DNA from: JBBDXI01 sp040902425
GTDB taxonomy: Bacteria; Planctomycetota; Phycisphaerae; Phycisphaerales; UBA1924
Length of the DNA: 8,374 nt
Assembly (NCBI GenBank): GCA_040902425.1
Contig: JBBDXI010000012.1
Location: forward strand, 1-8,374
Reading direction: 5' to 3'
Every line of letters begins with the position of its first letter. The stretch's first letter is position 1. The position numbers and the translations under genes were made by a program. Below, piece after piece: positions 1-4,268 of the stretch. The notes beneath the pieces were generated by a model. The model saw only the letters and a program-made list of their open reading frames with translations, was not told the DNA's origin and made no database searches.

Positions 1-2
1 GG

Positions 3-1199
3 TCAGGCCCGCAGCGCCCGGTCCAGGTCCGCTATCAGGTCGTCGGCATCCTCGATGCCGACGCTCAGGCGGACCAGGCCGTCGGAGATGCCGATCTGCC
101 GGCGCGCCTCGGGCGGGATGCTCGCGTGCGTCATGATCGCCGGGTGCTCGATGAGCGACTCCACGCCCCCCAGCGACTCGGCCAGCGCAAACAGCTCGAC
201 GCGCTCCAGGAACCTCCTGGCCTCCTCCAGCCCGCCCTTGAGCGTGGCGGTCACCATCCCGCCGAAGCCGCGCCCGCCCATCTGCTTCCGGGCGAGGGCG
301 TGCTGCGGGTGGCTCTCCAGCCCCGGGTAGATCACCCGCTCGACCTTCGGGTGCGACTCCAGCCACCGGGCCACCTTCATCGCGTTCTCGCAGTGCCGCT
401 CCACGCGGATGTGCAGCGTCTTCGTCGAGCGCAGCAGGTAGAAGCAGTCCGCCGGCGACGGCACCCCTCCCACCGCGTTCTGCAGGAACTTCAGCCGCGC
501 CGCCAGGGGCTCGTTGCTCGTCACCAGCACGCCCCCGACCACATCCGAGTGCCCGCCGATGTACTTGGTCGAAGAGTGGTGCACCACATCCGCCCCGAGC
601 GCCAGCGGGTTCTGCAGGTACGGCGTCGCGAACGTCGAATCCACGACCACCAGCGGCGACGGCCACCCGCCGGGATGGGCCTTGCCGCCCACCGCCTTCC
701 GCGCCAGCGCCGCCACCGCCGCGATGTCGATCACCTTCAGCATCGGGTTCGTCGGCGACTCGATCCACACCAGCCGCGTGGAGGGCCGCATGGCCGCCTC
801 GGTCGCCCGCAGGTCCGTCATGTCCACCCGTGTCGTCTCGACCCCCAGTTGCTTGTACACCTTGTCCAGGATCCGGAACGACCCCCCGTACACATCGTCG
901 CAGAGCACCACGTGATCCCCCGCCGATAGCGTGTGCAGCACGCAGTCCATCGCCGCGAGCCCCGAGGCGAAGCACAGCCCGAACCGGCCCCCCTCCAGGG
1001 CCGCGAGGTTCGCCTCGAGCGCTGTCCGCGTCGGGTTCGCCGAGCGCGAGTAGTCGTAGTTCCCCTTCACCACCCCCGGCGAGGCCTGGGCGTAGGTGGA
1101 CGTCTGGTAGATCGGCGTCATCACCGCCCCGGTGGTTGGGTCCGGCGACTGCCCGGCGTGGATGGCGAGCGTGGCGAAGCGGTGGGGCGTATCAGGCAT
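3..1199 (-). CDS. Cystathionine gamma-lyase / gamma-synthase family PLP enzyme
   Basis: A 398-residue cytoplasmic enzyme of the Cys/Met-metabolism PLP family (fold type I), full family length. Visible landmarks are Y50 and R52 in the YSRSANPTR segment (contacts to the PLP phosphate of the neighbouring subunit), Y104 in DDVYGG (stacks on PLP), the WIESPTNP segment at 145-152, D187, and the Schiff-base lysine K212 in SSTKYIGGHSD. The AESLGG..SL segment near 340 and IMTHAS near 355 also match. Overall it resembles cystathionine gamma-lyase (cystathionine -> cysteine + 2-oxobutyrate + ammonia) more than E. coli MetB, for instance in the GVPSP.DC and YPGL.SHPQH segments. Bacterial members are often bifunctional, so gamma-synthase activity cannot be excluded. 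A cystathionine beta-synthase nearby favours reverse transsulfuration. The start was set at 1199 because GGAG lies 6 nt upstream and the family N-terminus begins there; an in-frame extension to 1346 has no family similarity and would overlap the divergent gene. Confidence 0.95.
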   Translation of the reverse strand: MPDTPHRFATLAIHAGQSPDPTTGAVMTPIYQTSTYAQASPGVVKGNYDYSRSANPTRTALEANLAALEGGRFGLCFASGLAAMDCVLHTLSAGDHVVLCDDVYGGSFRILDKVYKQLGVETTRVDMTDLRATEAAMRPSTRLVWIESPTNPMLKVIDIAAVAALARKAVGGKAHPGGWPSPLVVVDSTFATPYLQNPLALGADVVHHSSTKYIGGHSDVVGGVLVTSNEPLAARLKFLQNAVGGVPSPADCFYLLRSTKTLHIRVERHCENAMKVARWLESHPKVERVIYPGLESHPQHALARKQMGGRGFGGMVTATLKGGLEEARRFLERVELFALAESLGGVESLIEHPAIMTHASIPPEARRQIGISDGLVRLSVGIEDADDLIADLDRALRA

Positions 1200-1205
1200 T
1201 GCTTT

Positions 1206-1227
1206 CTCCGGGTCTCGCGACAGGATA
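1206..1227 (-). promoter_or_regulatory. SD (GGAG) and candidate -10 of the gamma-lyase gene
   Basis: On the minus strand GGAG (1206-1209) lies 6 nt before the ATG at 1199 and fixes that start. TATCCT (1222-1227) is a plausible -10 box, which would put the transcript start near 1215 and give a short leader. No convincing -35 is seen 16-18 nt further out, so the promoter part is tentative while the SD is clear. Confidence 0.45.
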
Positions 1228-1293
1228 GGAGAATCAGGCGGCCCTGAGGGTCTATCGCGTATGCCCGTCGCCCTTGTCTTGATAAGCCGGTGG

Positions 1294-1313
1294 CGAGATC
1301 GCATGCGATTTCG
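1294..1313. promoter_or_regulatory. Operator-like palindrome 1
   Basis: A perfect 12-bp palindrome, ATCGCATGCGAT (1298-1309), extends to 20 bp with only one mismatched position pair (1297/1310). It sits in the divergent spacer between the gamma-lyase gene and the hypothetical gene and covers the place where the -35 element of the rightward promoter would be. Palindromes like this are typical binding sites for dimeric repressors. No known operator consensus is recognised, so the bound protein is unknown. Confidence 0.45.
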
Positions 1314-1317
1314 ATGG

Positions 1318-1327
1318 CCCGATCGGG
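1318..1327. promoter_or_regulatory. Operator-like palindrome 2
   Basis: CCCGATCGGG is a perfect 10-bp palindrome directly abutting the candidate -10 box of the hypothetical gene. Its centre is 19 bp from the centre of palindrome 1, close to two helical turns, so two dimers could bind the same face of the DNA. A 10-bp palindrome alone can arise by chance; the pairing with palindrome 1 and the position make it worth noting. Confidence 0.35.
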
Positions 1328-1333
1328 TAAACT
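1328..1333 (+). promoter_or_regulatory. Candidate -10 box (TAAACT) of the hypothetical gene
   Basis: TAAACT matches the bacterial -10 consensus at 4 of 6 positions (T1, A2, A4, T6) and is A+T-rich in a G+C-rich setting. Only 6 nt separate it from the ATG at 1340, so transcription would start at or within 1-2 nt of the start codon, giving a leaderless mRNA. The absence of any SD before that ATG agrees with this. No good -35 is visible; palindrome 1 occupies that place. Confidence 0.4.
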
Positions 1334-1339
1334 GCGTCC

Positions 1340-1807
1340 ATGGCATGGACCTACGAGAATGCCCAAGTCGCTCGCGTGAAGGATGGCCTCGAACGGCTAT
1401 GCACGCACCACGCCACCGACGATGACTGGCGATCGGTTCTGTTCGATCTGGTCAAAGCTCTCAACGAAGTGGAGAGGATCGAGGCGAGGGTCGAGACACT
1501 CGTCCGCGAGAGGGGCGAGGCCGCTTTAGCGCTGGATGCGATCGAAGGCCATCTTGTGCTTCCTCAGTCCTGGTCGATGGCGTTGCTGGCTGAGGTCTAT
1601 GAGGCCGGAGGCCCGAGAGAGCTTCTTGAGGGACGGCGAGAGCGCGTCCGCGCGCTGATTCGCGAGAAGATCTCGCGCCTCAGGGAGGCTATCCAAACAA
1701 CCTGCGCTGAAGGGGTGGAGCCGTATCGAAGGCTAATGCTGCTGTACGAGGCGGCATGGGCGAGGGAGGACGAGGGCCGCCTCCAAGGCACGCCCACAGC
1801 GGCCTAA
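1340..1807 (+). CDS. Hypothetical protein, 155 residues, helical and soluble
   Basis: I do not recognise a family. The protein is rich in charged residues, has no signal peptide or membrane segment, and looks mostly alpha-helical. Long amphipathic stretches at about residues 32-70 (E/R/V/L-rich, coiled-coil-like) and 92-120 (many Arg) suggest a helical bundle or a protein/nucleic-acid-binding role, but no catalytic or metal motif stands out. The ATG at 1340 lacks an SD and has a -10-like box 6 nt upstream; a second ATG at 1345 is out of frame. Hand counts over 300 bases inside the gene give about 63 % G+C, lower than the flanking enzymes (about 72 % in a sampled 60-base line of the beta-synthase), so it may be a younger arrival. 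It ends 42 nt before the cystathionine beta-synthase start on the same strand, so the two may be co-transcribed. Main doubt: lack of a recognised homologue. Confidence 0.7.
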   Translation: MAWTYENAQVARVKDGLERLCTHHATDDDWRSVLFDLVKALNEVERIEARVETLVRERGEAALALDAIEGHLVLPQSWSMALLAEVYEAGGPRELLEGRRERVRALIREKISRLREAIQTTCAEGVEPYRRLMLLYEAAWAREDEGRLQGTPTAA

Positions 1808-1849
1808 CTCCTCCTTGGTAACCCCTCGCGTCGCCGTCTGGAGCTCCCC

Positions 1850-3280
1850 GTGCGCATCAAGAACACCATCCTCGACGCCGTCGGCAACACGCCGCTGGTC
1901 AAGCTGAACAAGATCGTCCCCCCCGGCTCCGCCACCGTCCTGGTCAAGTGCGAGTACATGAACCCAACGGGGTCCATCAAGGACCGCATGGCCATGTACA
2001 TCCTGGACGAGGCCGAGAAGCGCGGCGAGATCAGGCCCGGCGGCACCATCGTCGAGAACACCTCCGGCAACACCGGCCTGGGCGTCGCCATGTGGGCCGC
2101 GGTGAAGGGCTACCGCTGCGTCTTCACCATGCCCGACAAGATGAGCCTGGAAAAGGTCAACATGCTCAAGAGCTTCGGGGCCGAGGTGGTCATCACGCCC
2201 ACCGACGTCCCCGGCGACTCCCCCCAGCACTACGTCGAGACCGCCAAGCGCATCGCCCGCGAGACCAAGAACAGCTTCTACGTCAACCAGTACCACTGCC
2301 AGGACAACATCAACGCCCACGAGCAGCTCACCGCCCCCGAAATCTGGGACGACACGGACGGCGGCAAGTTCGACGCCTTCGTCGCCGGCACCGGAACCGG
2401 CGGCACGGTCTCCGGCGTCGGCCGCTTCATCAAGAAGCGGAGCAAGACCATCAAGGTCGTCGGCGTCGATCCCATCGGCAGCGTCCACTACCACTACTTC
2501 TACACCAAAACCATGCCCACGCCCCACGTCTACAAGGTCGAGGGGATCGGGGAGGACATCCTCTGCGACGCGATGGACTACTCCGTCGTGGACCAGATGA
2601 TCCAGGTCAACGACAAGGAGTCGTTCACCGTCGCTCGCCGCCTGGTCCGCGAAGAGGGGCTTTTCTGCGGCGGATCCTCGGGGTCCAACGTCCACGCGGC
2701 CCTGCTGGTGGCCGCGGAGCTGGGGGCCGGCAAGACCGTCATCACCGTCCTGCCCGACTCCGGCACCCGCTACATCACCAAGTTCCTCTCCGACGCCTGG
2801 ATGCGCGACCACGGCTTCCTCGAGGCCGGCCCCGACCTCGGCCTCGTCGAGGACCTCCTCCGCGGCCGGTCCGACCACATCATCACCGCCGGCGAGGCCG
2901 AGCCGGTTTCGGCCATCGTCGAGAAGCTCAAGGCCAACGGTGTCTCCCAGGTCCCCATCGTGGACACCTCCGGCAAGCCCACCAGCATCATCCACGAGGT
3001 CGACGTCCTCCGCGGCCTGCACACCGGCTCCGTCTCAACCCAGTCCCCCGCCAAGGCCATCGCCCAGCCCATCGGCGGCCTGATCTACCCCAAGGCCCGC
3101 ATCGAGGAGCTCTTCAGGATCTTCGAGACCGACCAGGTCGCGGTGGTGGTCGACGCCGGCAGGATCGTCGGGATCATCTCCCAGATCGACCTCATCGAGC
3201 ACCTGTCCGGCCCCAACCGCGCCGGCAGCGCACGAGACGGCGGCAACCCCCGAGCCCGCCGAGGCGCTGCGCACAAATAA
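1850..3280 (+). CDS. cbs: Cystathionine beta-synthase with C-terminal CBS-domain pair
   Basis: A 476-residue PLP enzyme of fold type II that condenses serine with homocysteine to cystathionine in the cytoplasm. The catalytic core spans about 1-325: K44 in NPTGSIKDR forms the Schiff base, TSGNTG (71-76) binds substrate, GTGTGGT (180-186) holds the PLP phosphate, and GGSSGS (274-279) supplies the serine near the pyridine nitrogen. EGIGED (231-236) and LPDSGTRYITKFLSD (301-315) follow the cystathionine beta-synthase pattern rather than O-acetylserine sulfhydrylase. Two CBS domains follow at about 342-395 and 400-453; in eukaryotic enzymes this region binds S-adenosylmethionine, so allosteric control is possible but unproven here. 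The N-terminal haem-binding extension of animal enzymes is absent. The start is GTG at 1850, chosen because GGAG (1840-1843) lies 6 nt before it and the family N-terminus begins there. The last 20 or so residues are a basic tail of no evident function. Confidence 0.96.
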   Translation: MRIKNTILDAVGNTPLVKLNKIVPPGSATVLVKCEYMNPTGSIKDRMAMYILDEAEKRGEIRPGGTIVENTSGNTGLGVAMWAAVKGYRCVFTMPDKMSLEKVNMLKSFGAEVVITPTDVPGDSPQHYVETAKRIARETKNSFYVNQYHCQDNINAHEQLTAPEIWDDTDGGKFDAFVAGTGTGGTVSGVGRFIKKRSKTIKVVGVDPIGSVHYHYFYTKTMPTPHVYKVEGIGEDILCDAMDYSVVDQMIQVNDKESFTVARRLVREEGLFCGGSSGSNVHAALLVAAELGAGKTVITVLPDSGTRYITKFLSDAWMRDHGFLEAGPDLGLVEDLLRGRSDHIITAGEAEPVSAIVEKLKANGVSQVPIVDTSGKPTSIIHEVDVLRGLHTGSVSTQSPAKAIAQPIGGLIYPKARIEELFRIFETDQVAVVVDAGRIVGIISQIDLIEHLSGPNRAGSARDGGNPRARRGAAHK

Positions 3281-3323
3281 CCGTGCCACGGCTTCGACGC
3301 CGTCCTCGGCGGCAAGCCGTGCC
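3281..3323 (+). repeat. Stem-loop repeat, copy A, just after the beta-synthase stop
   Basis: Starting one base after the TAA, an 8-bp outer stem (CACGGCTT 3287-3294 with AAGCCGTG 3314-3321) encloses an inner 5-bp stem (CGCCG 3298-3302 with CGGCG 3307-3311) capped by loop TCCT. Between them are an unpaired C (3295), a G-C pair (3296-3313) and an A/G mismatch (3297/3312). A near-identical element lies at 7445, also right after a stop codon and on the same strand, with base changes that keep the pairing. There is no T-run after it, so a classic Rho-independent terminator is not shown. It could be a 3' mRNA-protecting or termination hairpin or a dispersed intergenic repeat. Confidence 0.75.
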
Positions 3324-3330
3324 CGCCCGG

Positions 3331-3346
3331 CGCCGCGCTCGCGGCG
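3331..3346. other. Second hairpin in the beta-synthase / tRNA spacer
   Basis: CGCCGC (3331-3336) and GCGGCG (3341-3346) form a 6-bp stem around loop GCTC, a few bases after repeat copy A. It has no counterpart after copy B. In sequence this rich in G+C such a stem can occur by chance. The remainder of the roughly 180-base spacer (3281-3463) holds the repeat, this hairpin and the tRNA promoter; I see no gene in it. Confidence 0.3.
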
Positions 3347-3404
3347 GAACACCGGCTGGGGCGCGGCACACCCCGACCGCGAAGCCGACCCACCGGCCCG
3401 CCGA

Positions 3405-3433
3405 TTGCCGCCCACCCCCCCGGGCGCTACATT
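3405..3433 (+). promoter_or_regulatory. Sigma-70-like promoter of tRNA-Tyr
   Basis: TTGCCG (3405-3410) and TACATT (3428-3433) match the -35 and -10 consensus at 4 of 6 positions each and are separated by exactly 17 nt. The predicted start, near 3440, is about 24 nt upstream of the mature tRNA 5' end, leaving a short leader for RNase P to remove. This is the best-formed promoter in the window. Confidence 0.55.
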
Positions 3434-3463
3434 TGTTCCCCTTCCAAGGGTGTCCAGCATCAC

Positions 3464-3548
3464 GGGCGTGTGCCGGAGTGGCCAAACGGGCCAGACTGTA
3501 AATCTGGTGGCTTAACTGCCTACGGTGGTTCGAATCCACCCGCGCCCA
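3464..3548 (+). tRNA. tRNA-Tyr (anticodon GTA)
   Basis: A complete class II tRNA of 85 nt. The acceptor stem GGGCGTG (3464-3470) pairs with CGCGCCC (3541-3547) with one G-T wobble, followed by discriminator A at 3548. The anticodon stem is CCAGA/TCTGG with loop CTGTAAA, which places anticodon GTA at 3498-3500. A long variable arm follows at about 3508-3523, as in bacterial tRNA-Tyr and tRNA-Ser/Leu, and the T-arm is GGTGG-TTCGAAT-CCACC. It aligns closely with E. coli tRNA-Tyr, including the shared GGCCAAA D-loop and ACTGTAAATCT core. The CCA end is not encoded (ACTT follows), so tRNA nucleotidyltransferase must add it. Confidence 0.97.
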
Positions 3549-3577
3549 CTTCCTGTTTCCACTTCACGCCCGCCCGG

Positions 3578-3583
3578 TACACT
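3578..3583 (+). promoter_or_regulatory. Candidate -10 box (TACACT) of the sigma-factor operon
   Basis: TACACT lies 8 nt before the ATG at 3592, with a weak -35-like TTTCCA (3556-3561) 16 nt upstream. Transcription would begin at about 3590-3592, making the sigma-factor mRNA leaderless or nearly so; no SD precedes that ATG. The identical hexamer occurs upstream of rpmB. Read-through from the tRNA promoter is an alternative source of transcription. Confidence 0.4.
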
Positions 3584-3591
3584 GCAGCGCC

Positions 3592-4260
3592 ATGCATCCG
3601 GCGCCCGGCGGAGATACCCAGACCCCGCCCCCCGCGGGCGACCGCCCCTCCGCCATCACCCAGGTCCTCATCGAGGCCGCCGCCGGCGGCCCCGCCGCTC
3701 AGGACCGGCTCCTCGCCCTCGTCTACGACGAGCTCCGCCAGATCGCCGGGAGCGCCATGGCCGGCGAGCGCCGCGCGCACACCCTCCAGCCCACCGCCCT
3801 CGTCCACGAGGCCTACGTCCGCCTCTTCGGCCACGAGGGCGCCCGCTTCGAGAGCCGGGGCCACTTCTTCAAGGCCGCCGCCGACGCCATGCGACGAATC
3901 CTCATCGACCACGCCCGCGCCCGCGGCGCCCAGAAGCGCGGCGGGGGGCGGGCCGCCCTCCAGATCGAGGATGTCGCCGCCCTCATCGAGGACCCCAACC
4001 CCGACGGATTCCTGGCCCTCGACAGCGCCATCTCACGCCTGGAAGGGGTAGACGCCGGCGCCGCCGCCGTCGTCCGCCTGCGGTTCTTCGCCGGCCTCAG
4101 CGAGACGGCCGCGGCCGCGGCGCTGGGGATTTCCGAGCGGACCGCGCGCCGCGACTGGGCCTACGCGCGGGCGTGGCTCCGCGAGACCCTCGAGCGCGAG
4201 GAGCGGGAGACTGGGGGGGGAAGCGGGGGCCCGGGCGGCGGCGAAAGCGGGGGGGGGTAG
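3592..4260 (+). CDS. ECF sigma factor, Sig-70_X6 / Sigma70_ECF type
   Basis: A 222-residue RNA polymerase sigma factor of the extracytoplasmic-function class, which directs polymerase to its own promoter set. Region 2 spans about residues 22-112, with the family signature HTLQPTALVHEAYVRL (63-78) followed by GHFFKAAADAMRRILIDHAR (90-109). Region 4, the DNA-binding helix-turn-helix for the -35 element, spans about 145-200, with LSETAAAAALGISERTARRDW at its heart. There is no region 3 and no membrane or zinc anti-sigma domain. The last 16 or so residues are a Gly/Ser/Pro tail encoded by G runs, outside the conserved domain. The gene overlaps the kinase SD at its stop, so the two are likely translated in a coupled way. 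In this family the adjoining Ser/Thr kinase, rather than a classical anti-sigma factor, is thought to control activity; that is inference here. ATG 3592 is the only start that keeps a normal N-terminus. Confidence 0.95.
   Translation: MHPAPGGDTQTPPPAGDRPSAITQVLIEAAAGGPAAQDRLLALVYDELRQIAGSAMAGERRAHTLQPTALVHEAYVRLFGHEGARFESRGHFFKAAADAMRRILIDHARARGAQKRGGGRAALQIEDVAALIEDPNPDGFLALDSAISRLEGVDAGAAAVVRLRFFAGLSETAAAAALGISERTARRDWAYARAWLRETLEREERETGGGSGGPGGGESGGG
4213..4257 (+). other. G-run cluster at the sigma/kinase junction
   Basis: The coding strand carries runs of 8 G (4213-4220), 5 G (4225-4229), 3 G (4233-4235) and 9 G (4249-4257), the last reading as three glycine codons directly before the TAG stop of the sigma factor. 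Four runs of at least three G with loops of 4, 3 and 13 nt could form a G-quadruplex in the mRNA just upstream of the kinase SD. The long homopolymers are also sites of replication or ribosomal slippage and of sequencing error. Confidence 0.5.
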
Positions 4261-4263
4261 GAG
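4259..4263 (+). promoter_or_regulatory. SD (AGGAG) of the kinase, overlapping the sigma stop
   Basis: AGGAG lies 5 nt before the kinase ATG and shares its first two bases with the TAG stop of the sigma factor. It decides the kinase start at 4269 and indicates translational coupling, since ribosomes ending on the sigma gene are placed right at the kinase start. Confidence 0.85.
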
Positions 4264-4268
4264 CGGCG

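Noticed and set aside
1200..1339. SAM or other sulfur riboswitch before the gamma-lyase or beta-synthase genes
   Set aside because: The leaders are too short (about 15 nt for the gamma-lyase transcript, 42 nt before the beta-synthase) and no known aptamer core is visible.
1200..1346. An N-terminal extension of the gamma-lyase protein to an ATG at 1346
   Set aside because: The extra 49 residues are unlike the family and cross the palindromes and the divergent gene's start; the SD is at 1206-1209.
1733..3022. A 429-codon open frame on the minus strand opposite the beta-synthase gene
   Set aside because: It is an Asp/Gly/Val-rich shadow of the beta-synthase codons with no family resemblance and no SD.
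3281..3346. Rho-independent terminator after the beta-synthase gene
   Set aside because: The stem-loop is strong but is followed by C/G-rich sequence, not a T-run, so I list it as a repeat with possible terminator function rather than as a terminator.
1948..3501. A 517-codon plus-strand open frame overlapping the beta-synthase and the tRNA
   Set aside because: It is an Arg/Pro/His-rich translation typical of a shifted frame in G+C-rich DNA, and it runs through the tRNA gene.
3525..4268. An N-terminal extension of the kinase by 248 codons
   Set aside because: It overlaps the sigma gene in another frame, is Arg/Pro-rich low-complexity sequence and begins inside the tRNA; the kinase has a good SD and ATG at 4269. 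The open frame matters only for the possible fusion described above.
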